From Mycolicibacterium phlei (lineage in GTDB: Bacteria > Actinomycetota > Actinomycetes > Mycobacteriales > Mycobacteriaceae): a stretch of DNA of 64,000 bases. The stretch spans positions 1,798,001 through 1,862,000 of the forward strand of contig NZ_CP014475.1 in the NCBI RefSeq assembly GCF_001583415.1, given 5' to 3'. This document shows positions 56,268 through 63,908 of the stretch, piece by piece; within the stretch, counting starts at the first letter, position 1; the number at the start of each line of letters is the position of its first letter. A program made the translations under genes and the position numbers. The notes beneath the pieces were generated by a model that was given only the letters and a program-made list of their open reading frames with translations, had not been told where the DNA came from and did not search any database.

Positions 56268-57016
56268 CGGTCGAGGTCCCACTGTCCGAAATCTGCTGCG
56301 AGCACCTGGTTTTCGTCGACATGGGTGCCGCCCATCGCGATACCCGGCTCCGATCCGCTGACCACCACCGCCTGGTACAGCACCGCGCGGGGGTCGCGCC
56401 GGCCACCCGACCACGCCCTGGTCTGCCACGCCCACCAGTGGCCGTCGCTGGTGGAGCGGCCGATCACCCCGTCGGCGATCGCCCAGCCGCACACGTTGTA
56501 GTGGCCGTAGACACCGGTGCGGTCCACCCCGAGAACCGAGTTGATCCCGCGCAGCCACTCCACCGCGACGGTGTTCCAGGTGTCGGCGTCGATGTCCTCG
56601 TCGATGCTGAAGAAGATCGGCGCCGACGGTGGGCCGCCCGCCGCCGCGTGCAGTCGCAGAGCCGTTCGGGCATCGGCGACCCCGCCCTCGTAGCCGCGGG
56701 TGTAGTCCGACGGTGTCGGCCAGCCCGGCTTGCCGTACTGGTAGCAGCTGGCGATGTGCAGACCCGCGCTGCGCAGCGAGTCCGCGTACGCGCGGGTGAC
56801 CGGCTTGAAGTCGAAGTCGGCGCCCGGGCGCAGCTCCGAGACGTACACCATGGCGCCGTCGTACCCGGCGGCCTTGATCTGATCGGCGGGCACCTGCCGG
56901 TGGGTGAAGTCCACGACCCGCAGTCCCTGCGCCGACGCCTGCGGCGCCTGCGCCGCCATCGCCAGAAACGGCGCTATTACAGCGGATTTCAGGATGTCGC
57001 GGCGCGTCGTGGGCAC
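56264..57016 (-). CDS. Tat-exported glycoside-hydrolase-like protein (Rv2525c-like, DUF1906)
   Basis: 250 residues from GTG 57016. N-terminus TTRRDILKSAVIAPFLAMAA then ASAQG is a twin-arginine signal. The catalytic-barrel-like body has VVDFTHRQVPADQIKAAGYDGAMVYVSE, ASCYQYGKPGWPT, ARTALRLHAAAGGPPSAPIFFSIDEDI, VYGHYNVCGWAIADG and VDENQVLAADFGQWD, closely following M. tuberculosis Rv2525c, a Tat substrate of the cell envelope. Probable cell-wall glycan role (inference). Confidence 0.88.
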   Translation of the reverse strand: MPTTRRDILKSAVIAPFLAMAAQAPQASAQGLRVVDFTHRQVPADQIKAAGYDGAMVYVSELRPGADFDFKPVTRAYADSLRSAGLHIASCYQYGKPGWPTPSDYTRGYEGGVADARTALRLHAAAGGPPSAPIFFSIDEDIDADTWNTVAVEWLRGINSVLGVDRTGVYGHYNVCGWAIADGVIGRSTSDGHWWAWQTRAWSGGRRDPRAVLYQAVVVSGSEPGIAMGGTHVDENQVLAADFGQWDLDR

Positions 57017-57195
57017 GCCGCGATGGTAACAACCCGAACGTGGATAGAAGGGGGATCCGGCGATCCTTGCCTGCCGGATAGGAAAACCTGTCCGGAGCAC
57101 TGCGGATTCTCACCTCCCGGCGATTCTCGAAGCGGTTGTGGCGGCCGACTATTGGCGTACCGGGTCAACCACCCCACAACCACCAGGAGATCATC

Positions 57196-57909
57196 ATGAC
57201 CACTCTCATCCCGAGCCGACGTACCCGTACCGCGGCGGCAGTGCTGCTCGCATCGGCCGCCTCCGCGGCCGGCATGATCGGTATCGCCGCGCCCGCGTAT
57301 GCCGCTGATCAATTCATCGCTCTCGCAGTCGGTTTCGTCAACGAGAACCCGCCGGTCACCATGGCGGGCGGGTCGGGCATCAGCGGCACCGAGAGCGGCG
57401 CGGCGTCGGGTGCCCTGACGAACTGCTCGGGCAACGGCGCCGGCCACTGCGCGGTGCAGGTCATCGCGAAGAACGAGTGCGCGGCGGCAGCGTCCAACGA
57501 CTACGGCGAACGCACCGGCGCCACCGGTGCCACCCGGGCGGTGGCCGAGAGCAGGGCCAAGAGCATGCTGGAGAACAGCACCGGCGCCAAGATCATCGTG
57601 TCGGGCTGCGCCAACGGCTCCACCCCGCCGCCGTCCAACGATCCGCCGCCGCCACCCCCGCAGCCCAAGCTGGGTCCGACGGTGTCGTTCCGGACCATTC
57701 TCGGCGGCCTGGAGGCCAGCATCACCGACCGCAGCGGCGAGTCCTCGCAGTGCACGTACGCCACCGACGGCTACAACCGTGCGTTCGCTTTGTCGGCCAA
57801 CTCCACGTACAACCTGCGGATCGTGCCCGCCGTCCCGCGGTTCCGGAACTGGACGGTGACGATCACCTGCGACAACGGCACCAAGACGACGGCGACCACA
57901 TTCTTCTGA
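57196..57909 (+). CDS. Secreted DUF4189-type protein
   Basis: 237 residues; ATG 57196 with AGGAGATC upstream. Sec signal peptide TRTAAAVLLASAASAAGMIG ending APAYA. DUF4189 domain: FIALAVGFVNENPP...GALTNCSGNGAGHCAVQVIAKNECAAAASN, with paired cysteines, then a Pro-rich linker (PPPSNDPPPPPPQP) and a C-terminal Ig-like domain with two Cys (SSQCTYATDGYNRAF...VTITCDNGTKTT). Extracellular, function unknown. Confidence 0.85.
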   Translation: MTTLIPSRRTRTAAAVLLASAASAAGMIGIAAPAYAADQFIALAVGFVNENPPVTMAGGSGISGTESGAASGALTNCSGNGAGHCAVQVIAKNECAAAASNDYGERTGATGATRAVAESRAKSMLENSTGAKIIVSGCANGSTPPPSNDPPPPPPQPKLGPTVSFRTILGGLEASITDRSGESSQCTYATDGYNRAFALSANSTYNLRIVPAVPRFRNWTVTITCDNGTKTTATTFF

Positions 57910-57929
57910 GCAAGCCCGCCCCGCCGGTC

Positions 57930-57960
57930 GCGCCCGGGTCGTGAGTCACGGCCCGGGCGC
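57930..57960. terminator. Bidirectional hairpin between convergent genes
   Basis: A 31-nt nearly complete palindrome: GCGCCCGGG paired with CCCGGGCGC, with inner CGTGA-g-TCACG. It lies between the stops at 57909 and 57970. Confidence 0.6.
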
Positions 57961-57969
57961 TCCCGTGGG

Positions 57970-58536
57970 TCAGAGACGGCGCCGCGAGGCGATCAGCCAC
58001 AGCGCCGAGGCCAGGAAGTAGAACGCGCCGAACCCGGCGTAGGGTGCGACGTCGGCGATCGTCGGCACCGCCGGTGCCGCCGCCTGCTTGAGGAACAGCA
58101 GGCCGACGACGGCGGACTGGGCACCACTGAGCACCATCGCCCACTGCGCGCCGCTGCGCCAGCGGCGGATCCCGGTGGCCAGTTGCAGAAGCCCGGCCAG
58201 GGTGGCCCACAGCCCGAAGACGCCGAGCACCGCGTTCATGCCGAAGCCGAGCGCCACGGCGACCGCGCCGGCCGTCACCAGGCTGACAACGATGTTGACC
58301 GTCTGCGTGGGATTGAGCTTCCACCCGCCGTTGTGTTGTGCGTCAACAAGATTGGCGAACGCATCCCAGGCGGGGTAGAGCACCAGCAGCACGGCGGCGA
58401 CGGCGAACACGGCGGTGCCGAACATGAACGCCGCGGCCATCCACACACCCGCCACGGCGGCGCGCAGCAGGTAGTACGACTGCAGCCACGGGCTGAGGTC
58501 GGTGGCTTTCGGTTCGGCGGAGATGGTGTGGGTCAT
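57970..58536 (-). CDS. Multi-pass membrane protein (DUF308-like)
   Basis: 188 residues with about five membrane helices (YYLLRAAVAGVWMAAAFMF, FAVAAVLLVLYPAWDAFANLV, NIVVSLVTAGAVAVALGFGM, NAVLGVFGLWATLAGLLQLA, and a C-terminal one). A charged WDAFANLVDAQ segment precedes helix 3. The layout resembles DUF308/HdeD-type proteins. A perfect CTACCTA-N4-TAGGTAG operator lies 32 bp upstream, identical in arms to one by the next tetR, so the regulator at 58627 almost certainly controls it. Confidence 0.8.
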   Translation of the reverse strand: MTHTISAEPKATDLSPWLQSYYLLRAAVAGVWMAAAFMFGTAVFAVAAVLLVLYPAWDAFANLVDAQHNGGWKLNPTQTVNIVVSLVTAGAVAVALGFGMNAVLGVFGLWATLAGLLQLATGIRRWRSGAQWAMVLSGAQSAVVGLLFLKQAAAPAVPTIADVAPYAGFGAFYFLASALWLIASRRRL

Positions 58537-58567
58537 CGGGGGCCTCTCGGATCGTAGGAGCGGGTTT

Positions 58568-58585
58568 CTACCTATCAGTAGGTAG
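58568..58585. promoter_or_regulatory. TetR operator O1 (upstream of the membrane protein gene)
   Basis: Perfect inverted repeat CTACCTA-N4-TAGGTAG; identical arms occur at 59222-59239. Confidence 0.75.
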
Positions 58586-58626
58586 GTTTTGGGGGCCGGA
58601 AGGAGTGCGGCCGCGGGGCTGGCGGG

Positions 58627-59211
58627 TCATTGCTCGACGGCCAGACGTTCGATCAGGGGCCGGGTGATGGTGGAGAACATCGACGGGTCACCGTGGGTCC
58701 GCGCGGACATCATCGCGCCGTGGACGGTGGCCATGAACATCTCGGCTTCGGCCCATGCGCTGCCGGACAGACGGAGTTCGCCGCGCTTCTCGCCGCGCTC
58801 GAGCACGGAGGTCAGCCACGACGACAGCGAGCGGAAGTACGCCCGCACCTCGAGGGTGATCTCCTGGGGGAGCACCGGAATCTGGGTGGCCAGCAGGGCG
58901 CAGACGCAGAAACTCGACGCCGGGTCCCCGATGCAGCTCTCCCAGTAGCCCAGGTAGCTGCGGAGCTGGTCGACCGAGTTGGGCGACTGCCGTTCGAAGG
59001 CGGCGATGCCGGCCTCGGCGTCCTCGCGGTACCGCTGCAGCAGTGTCCTGACGAGGTCGACCTTGGTGGGGAAGTGGTGGTGGATGCTCGCCTTGCGGAT
59101 GCCGACGACCTCGGCGATGTCGGCGTAGCTGAAGCCGTTGTATCCGCCGGCGACGATCAGCGTCCGCGCGCAGCGCAGGATCTCGCCTGGGGTGTCGGTG
59201 GCGGTCGGCAT
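58627..59211 (-). CDS. TetR family regulator (autoregulated)
   Basis: 194 residues from ATG 59211 (MPTATDTPGEIL). HTH: FSYADIAEVVGIRKASIHHHFPTKVDLVRTLL at about 28-58. C-terminal domain with CVCALLATQIPVLP, of the TetR_C_6-type layout. Operators with the same arms sit before its own gene (59222-59239) and before the membrane protein gene (58568-58585), giving a simple two-promoter regulon. Ligand unknown. Confidence 0.9.
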   Translation of the reverse strand: MPTATDTPGEILRCARTLIVAGGYNGFSYADIAEVVGIRKASIHHHFPTKVDLVRTLLQRYREDAEAGIAAFERQSPNSVDQLRSYLGYWESCIGDPASSFCVCALLATQIPVLPQEITLEVRAYFRSLSSWLTSVLERGEKRGELRLSGSAWAEAEMFMATVHGAMMSARTHGDPSMFSTITRPLIERLAVEQ

Positions 59212-59221
59212 GGTCGCCAAT

Positions 59222-59239
59222 CTACCTACCAATAGGTAG
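59222..59239. promoter_or_regulatory. TetR operator O2 (upstream of the tetR gene)
   Basis: CTACCTA-N4-TAGGTAG, 11 nt before the start codon; same arms as O1. Confidence 0.75.
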
Positions 59240-59315
59240 GCATGTCAAAGTCGGCGAGCTGGTTGATCGCCCGCACATGGCGCGCGGGCGATCAACCCGT
59301 CGAGCCGAAAGCCGT

Positions 59316-60080
59316 CTAGGTGATCGTGACGCCGCCGTCGACGACGATCGTCTGGCCGGTGACATACCCGCCGGCGTCGGAGGCCAGCCACACCACGGTG
59401 GCGGCCAGCTCTTCGGGGTCGCCCATCCGCTTGATCACCGCGCGTGCGTCGATGGTCGCCTCGAGATAGCCCGGCTTGTACTCGTCGGTCATCTCCGACT
59501 TGAAGAACCCCGGCGCGACGGCGTTGACCCGGATGCCCTTTCGCGAACCCCACTGCTGCGCCAGGTCGCGGGTCAGGCCGAAGATCGCGGCCTTGCTGGC
59601 GCTGTAGGCCGCCTGCGGCAGCCCGCCGGTGGTCAGACCCAGGATGCTGGCGATGTTGATGATCGAGCTGCCCGGCTGCATCACCCGGCCGCACGCCTGC
59701 GCCGCCCAGTACGCCCCGTTCAGGTTGACGTCGACGACCCGGCGGAACTCGTCGGGGGTCTCCTTGGTCGCCGGCACCGCGGTGCCGACGCCGGCGTTGT
59801 TCACCAGCACGTCGACCCGGCCGAACTCCTTGAGGGCGGCATCCACCAGCGCGGTGCACTGGTCGGGGTCGACGACGTCGGTCTGCACGCTCAGCGCACG
59901 CCGCCCGGCCTTGCGGACCAGCTCCGCGGTGCCCTCGAGCTTCTCGACCCGGCGCGCCGCCAGCACGACGTCGGCGCCGGCCTCGGCGCACGCCTGGGCG
60001 AACGACACCCCCAAGCCGGAGGATGCGCCCGTGATGATGACGACTTTGTCGTCGAGGCGGAACCGGTCCAAGATCGTCAT
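59316..60080 (-). CDS. Short-chain dehydrogenase/reductase
   Basis: 254 residues, classical SDR: TGASSGLG cofactor loop (about 18-25), DVV at the adenine position, NNAGVGTA, catalytic Ser in INIASILG, YSASK (Tyr/Lys), and the C-terminal YVTGQTIVVDGG. NAD(P)-dependent oxidation or reduction of an alcohol/ketone; substrate unknown. No operon partner. Confidence 0.92.
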   Translation of the reverse strand: MTILDRFRLDDKVVIITGASSGLGVSFAQACAEAGADVVLAARRVEKLEGTAELVRKAGRRALSVQTDVVDPDQCTALVDAALKEFGRVDVLVNNAGVGTAVPATKETPDEFRRVVDVNLNGAYWAAQACGRVMQPGSSIINIASILGLTTGGLPQAAYSASKAAIFGLTRDLAQQWGSRKGIRVNAVAPGFFKSEMTDEYKPGYLEATIDARAVIKRMGDPEELAATVVWLASDAGGYVTGQTIVVDGGVTIT

Positions 60081-60134
60081 CGCACTCCCTGTCGTTCGGT
60101 CGGATGCCGCAACGAAGGATACGGCCCGGCCGGG

Positions 60135-60313
60135 TCAGGGTTGCCGGGTGCCGCGCAGGAAGACGGCCGCGATCACCGCCCACGCCACGGCGGAGATCGG
60201 CAGCGAGGCCGGTGAGAAGCCGACGGTGGATATGTCGCGGCGGTGTAGACCAGCCAGAACACCGGACACAGCGACCACCCCGCGGTGGTGGCGGCGATGA
60301 GGCCGATGGTCAT
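60135..60313 (-). pseudogene. Small membrane protein, frameshifted
   Basis: Frame 1 gives MTIGLIAATTAGWSLCPVFW then LVYTAA; a one-base shift near 60235 gives the natural continuation DISTVGFSPASLPISAVAWA then VIAAVFLRGTRQP and a TGA at 60135. Joined they would make a protein of about 60 residues with two membrane helices. Whether the shift is real or an assembly error cannot be told. No family recognised. Confidence 0.35.
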
Positions 60314-60343
60314 GCGGTACGGAGCCCGGCGGCTACCGATCCC

Positions 60344-60397
60344 AAAAAATGCACGGACTCCCGGCGACATGGTTGCCGGACCCGCCGGGAGCCGTGC
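60344..60397 (-). terminator. Terminator-like hairpin with T-run on the minus strand
   Basis: GCACGG plus CTCCCGGCG pair with CGCCGGGAG plus CCGTGC (15 bp, one bulged A), followed on the minus strand by A and six T. No minus-strand gene is seen immediately upstream, so it may be an attenuator for the small membrane gene or a remnant. The remaining part of the gap 60081-60568 holds an ACGT-aa-ACGT palindrome near 60480 and nothing else clear. Confidence 0.45.
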
Positions 60398-60568
60398 TAG
60401 GCCGGCCGAAATAGATGGTGGGGGGCAGGCCCGCCTCTAGGTATAGACCACCGAAGCGCGGATGTACAGATTATTGACGTAAACGTAATAAAACCCACAG
60501 GGTCTGGTGCTGGACACCTGTCCACAACCGTTACGCTGCCGGTCGACGTCAGCGAAGGGAACGGTGCG

Positions 60569-61417
60569 ATGGGAGTTTACGTAGTCAGCGGGTCTTCCTC
60601 GGGCATGGGCCTTCAGGCCGCCGAGAAGCTGCGGGCGGCCGGCCACACCGTGATCGGGGTCGACGTCAAGGCGGGCGAGGGGGAGGTCAAGGCCGACCTG
60701 TCCAGCCACGCGGGACGCCGCCAGGCCGTCGTCGACATCGTGGCCGCCGCCGGCAACCGACTCGACGGCGCGGTGCTGGCGGCCGGGATCGGGCCGACCC
60801 CCGGCCCCGACAGCGTCCGGCGCATCTTCGAGATCAACTACTTCGGCGTCGTCGAGGTACTGCGCCCGCTGCAGCCGCTGCTCGCCGCCGCCGACCGCGC
60901 GAAGGTCGTGGTGATCGGCAGCAACTCCACGACCACCACACCGGCGGTGCCGCGACGCACGGTGCGCGCGCTGCTGGCGGGCGACATCGACAAGGCGGTG
61001 CGCTCGCTGCGGCTGCTGGGTCCGGTGGCGCCGTCGCTGGCCTACGCCGCATCCAAGATCGCGGTCTCACACTGGGTACGTCGCACGGCGGTCACCCGGG
61101 AGTGGGCGGGGGCGGGGATCCGACTCAACGCCCTGGCCCCGGGGGCGATCATGACCCCGCTGCTGGAGCAGCAGCTGAAGGATCCGCAGCAGGCCAAGGC
61201 GGTCAACGCGTTCCCGGTGCCGATCGGCGGGTTCGGCGATCCGGGCCAGCTCGCCGACTGGATGCTGTTCATGCTGTCCGACAGTGCTGACTTCCTCTGC
61301 GGCAGCGTTATTTTCGTCGACGGCGGCTCCGACGCCTACTTCCGCTCCCGGGACTGGCCCAACAGCGTTCCGGTGCGCAAGCTGCCGGCGTACCTGTGGC
61401 GGTTCGCCCGCGGCTAG
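60569..61417 (+). CDS. Short-chain dehydrogenase/reductase (3-alpha-hydroxysteroid dehydrogenase-like)
   Basis: 282 residues: SGSSSGMG cofactor loop at the very N-terminus, GVDV, a short ADLSS segment, AAGIGPTPG, catalytic Ser in VIGSNSTT, and AYAASKIAVSHWVRR. The compact N-terminal half and RLNALAPGAIMTPLLEQQL resemble 3-alpha-HSD/carbonyl reductases of steroid or terpene breakdown. Its last 4 nt overlap the convergent SDR at 61414. Confidence 0.9.
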   Translation: MGVYVVSGSSSGMGLQAAEKLRAAGHTVIGVDVKAGEGEVKADLSSHAGRRQAVVDIVAAAGNRLDGAVLAAGIGPTPGPDSVRRIFEINYFGVVEVLRPLQPLLAAADRAKVVVIGSNSTTTTPAVPRRTVRALLAGDIDKAVRSLRLLGPVAPSLAYAASKIAVSHWVRRTAVTREWAGAGIRLNALAPGAIMTPLLEQQLKDPQQAKAVNAFPVPIGGFGDPGQLADWMLFMLSDSADFLCGSVIFVDGGSDAYFRSRDWPNSVPVRKLPAYLWRFARG

Positions 61418-62247
61418 AACTTCGCGACGGCTCCCGCGTCGACCGGCAGCGCCGCGCCGGTGATGTACTGCGCCTCATCCGACGCCAGGAACAGCACCGC
61501 GTTGCTGACCGCGCGCGCCTCGATCGCCGGCTTGGGCAGCATGTGGAAGCCGCCGATCACCTTCAGAGCGTCGTCCATCGTCGGCTCGGCGAGATCCGGG
61601 CGCACCGTGCGGCGGAAGTGATCGTTGTCGATCATCGGCGTCAGGATGTTGCCCGGATGAATGGAGTTGACCCGGATCCATTGCGGCGCAAGCTCATTGG
61701 CCAGCGAGTTCATCAGGCCGACAACCGCGTGCTTGGCCGACGCGTAGTGGGCCATGTAGCCGCCGCCGCGCAGCCCGAGCATCGAGCTGACCAGGATGAT
61801 CGACCCACCGCCGTTGGTCATGTGCGGCAGCGCCGCCTTCACCGTGTGCCATACGCCGGTGACATTGATGTCGAGCATGGTCTGCCAGTCGGATTCGGCG
61901 ATCATCGCCGCGGGCGCCGGGTTGGCGCTGATCCCGGCGTTGGCGACGACGATGTCGATCGCACCGAGTTCGGCGGCACCGCGGTCCACCGCCGCGCGCA
62001 ACGCGTCGAGATCGCGCACGTCGGCCGTCGCGGTCACCATCCGGCCGCCGGCCTTCTCGACCAGCGCCGCGGTATCGGCCAGATCCGCCTCCGACGGACC
62101 GGGATAGCCCGCGGCGTCGATGTCGGCGCACACGTCGATCCCGATGATGTCGGCGCCCTCCTCGGCCAGCCGCACCGCGTGTTCGCGACCCTGACCCCGC
62201 GCCGTCCCCGTGATGAACGCGACCTTGCCGGCCACCCTGCCTGCCAT
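61414..62247 (-). CDS. Mycofactocin-coupled SDR
   Basis: 277 residues from ATG 62247 with GAGGAGGTGGCA upstream. The opening GRVAGKVAFITGTARGQGRE and the insert-containing VCADIDAAGYPGPSEADLADT are features of the mycofactocin-dependent SDR subfamily, whose NAD is non-exchangeable and regenerated through mycofactocin. Catalytic YASAK is present. Probably an alcohol or carveol-type dehydrogenase (inference). Confidence 0.9.
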   Translation of the reverse strand: MAGRVAGKVAFITGTARGQGREHAVRLAEEGADIIGIDVCADIDAAGYPGPSEADLADTAALVEKAGGRMVTATADVRDLDALRAAVDRGAAELGAIDIVVANAGISANPAPAAMIAESDWQTMLDINVTGVWHTVKAALPHMTNGGGSIILVSSMLGLRGGGYMAHYASAKHAVVGLMNSLANELAPQWIRVNSIHPGNILTPMIDNDHFRRTVRPDLAEPTMDDALKVIGGFHMLPKPAIEARAVSNAVLFLASDEAQYITGAALPVDAGAVAKF

Positions 62248-62260
62248 TGCCACCTCCTCG

Positions 62261-62292
62261 ACCGTCACACGGTAGCCGCAAACGGTAACCGT
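62261..62292. promoter_or_regulatory. Paired ACCGT/ACGGT palindromes upstream of the mycofactocin-coupled SDR
   Basis: ACCGT-N3-ACGGT (62261-62273) and ACGGT-a-ACCGT (62282-62292), four related half-sites in 32 bp, 14-45 nt before the SDR start codon. Likely an operator cluster. Confidence 0.4.
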
Positions 62293-62296
62293 AAAA

Positions 62297-62310
62297 AGGA
62301 CTTCGGACTC
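62297..62310 (+). promoter_or_regulatory. DosR-like box upstream of the universal stress protein
   Basis: AGGACTTCGGACTC keeps the GGACTT and the spaced G-C-C positions of the DosR motif (GGGACTTNNGNCCC type), 36-49 nt before the start. Confidence 0.35.
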
Positions 62311-62345
62311 TCGCCCACGCATCCGCGTCTGGTAATCCTGTTCGG

Positions 62346-63158
62346 GTGTCCAACTCACCCGGCGTCGTGGCCGGTATCGACGGCTCGCCGGCAGCGCGGG
62401 TGGCTGTGGACTGGGCGGCGCGCGAGGCCGCGCTGCGGGAATGTCCGCTGACGATCGTGCACGTCGCGCACTGGAGTTCGGGTGCGGATGCGGCCGTCGC
62501 GGACGCGGTGGCCACAGCGGAACACGCCGCCGGGCGCAAGCAGGTCAAGATCATGACCGAGATCCTGGAGCCGCCGGTGGTTCCGGCGCTGATCGAGGTC
62601 TCCCGCGACGCAGGCATGCTCGTCGTCGGCCGCCGCGGCCTGGGCCGGGTCGGGCGGCGGCTGCTGGGTTCGGTGAGTTCGGGGCTGGTGCGCGACGCGA
62701 TGTGCCCGGTCGCGGTGATCCACGACGAGGACCCGCTCATGGAGCACCCGGAAACCGCGCCGGTCGTGGTCGGCATCGACGGCTCGGCGCTCTCCGACGC
62801 GGCCACCGCCATCGCGTTCGACGGGGCCGAACGCCGGGGCGTCCTGCTGGTGGCGGTCCACGCATGGGGTGCCGGGCGCAGCGGTGAGCTGCGGGAGAGT
62901 TGGCCCGAGGCGCAGCGTGCCGCCACCGGCCTGCTCAACGGCCGTCTGGCGCAGTTCCAGCAGCGTCATCCGGGCGTGCGGGTGCGCCGGGTGGTCGTGA
63001 TGGGCGATCCCGCACCGGAACTCGTCCGCCAGTCGGAGACCGCGCAGCTGACCGTCGTCGGTAGCCGCGGTCGCGGCCGGACGCAGGCGCCGCTCGGTTC
63101 GGTCAGCGAGGCGGTGGTGGAGGCGGCCCGGATGCCGGTGCTGGTGGTCCGGGGCTGA
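62346..63158 (+). CDS. Universal stress protein (tandem USP domains)
   Basis: 270 residues from GTG. Two USP domains: VVAGIDGSPAARVAVDWAAREA with GRRGLGRVGRRLLGSVSSG, and VVVGIDGSALSDAATAIAFDGA with GSRGRGRTQAPLGSVSEAV. The G-x2-G-x9-G(S/T) ATP-binding loop is present in both. Tandem USPs are commonly under DosR control in mycobacteria; a DosR-like box precedes the gene. Confidence 0.93.
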   Translation: MSNSPGVVAGIDGSPAARVAVDWAAREAALRECPLTIVHVAHWSSGADAAVADAVATAEHAAGRKQVKIMTEILEPPVVPALIEVSRDAGMLVVGRRGLGRVGRRLLGSVSSGLVRDAMCPVAVIHDEDPLMEHPETAPVVVGIDGSALSDAATAIAFDGAERRGVLLVAVHAWGAGRSGELRESWPEAQRAATGLLNGRLAQFQQRHPGVRVRRVVVMGDPAPELVRQSETAQLTVVGSRGRGRTQAPLGSVSEAVVEAARMPVLVVRG

Positions 63159-63174
63159 GGTACCACGGCGCCGG

Positions 63175-63188
63175 GGTCTTTCGTCACT
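63175..63188 (+). promoter_or_regulatory. DosR-like box upstream of the PPOX-fold gene
   Basis: GGGTCTTTCGTCAC matches the DosR core at 11 of 14 positions, 35-48 nt before the ATG. Confidence 0.35.
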
Positions 63189-63222
63189 ATCCGGCGACGG
63201 TGTACCGCCTTAGGGTGACGGT

Positions 63223-63627
63223 ATGACGACCGAGAACCAGCCCGTCACCATCCTGCCGGTCAGCGAATGCTGGGAACTGCTGTCCAGCGTGAAACTCGGC
63301 CGGCTGGTGACCGCCGTCGACGGCCAGCCCGAGGTGTTCCCGGTGAACTTCGCGGTGCAGAACCGCACCATCCTGTTCCGCACCGCCGAGGGCACCAAGC
63401 TGGTCAGCGCGATGATCAACAACAACGTGCTCTTCGAGGCCGACGACTACAACAGCACCGAGGGCTGGAGCGTCATCGTCAAGGGCAGCGCACGCTCGCT
63501 GCGCACCGACGAGGAGATCGCCGAAGCCGAACGCGCGGAACTGCTTCCGTGGGTCGGCACTCCGAAGAACCACTACGTCCGGATCAAACCGCTCAACATC
63601 ACGGGCCGCCGGTTCCGGTTCGGCTAG
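63223..63627 (+). CDS. Pyridoxamine 5'-phosphate oxidase-fold flavin/F420 protein
   Basis: 134 residues, split-barrel fold: LSSVKLGRLVTAVDGQPEVFPVNFAV, ILFRTAEGTKLVSAMINNNVLFEADDY and WSVIVKGSARSL, ending HYVRIKPLNITGRRFRFG. Similar small proteins occur in the DosR regulon of mycobacteria. Likely binds FMN or F420. Its last 4 nt overlap the convergent hydrolase fragment. Confidence 0.88.
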   Translation: MTTENQPVTILPVSECWELLSSVKLGRLVTAVDGQPEVFPVNFAVQNRTILFRTAEGTKLVSAMINNNVLFEADDYNSTEGWSVIVKGSARSLRTDEEIAEAERAELLPWVGTPKNHYVRIKPLNITGRRFRFG

Positions 63628-63908
63628 GCGGGGTGGCGGTCGAGGAACGCCACCACCGCGTCGGCGAACACATCGTTGCGGTCCCCGGCCACCATGTGCC
63701 CGGCGCCGCCGACGTCGACGAACTCGACGGCCGGAAACCGTTGCAGGAACTCCTGTGCGCGGTCCTCGGTGACCAGATCGCTCATCTGGCCGCGCACCAG
63801 CAGTATCGGCACCCCGTCGCGCAGGATCGCGGCCACCGCCCGGTGCATCCGGTCGGCCACGATGCCCACCGCGTCGTCGGCGGTGACGCGAAACACGCGG
63901 GCTGTCAA
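63624..63908 (-). pseudogene. Alpha/beta hydrolase, C-terminal remnant
   Basis: 94 residues from TTG 63908: AAILRDGVPILLVRGQMSDLVTEDRAQEFLQRFPAVEFVDVGGAGHMVAGDRNDVFADAVVAFL is the typical acid/His C-terminal third of an alpha/beta hydrolase (His in GAGHM). The nucleophile domain (about 180-200 residues) is missing; instead the upstream gene ends 4 nt inside (TTGA). Either a truncated gene or an unusually short protein. Confidence 0.55.
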
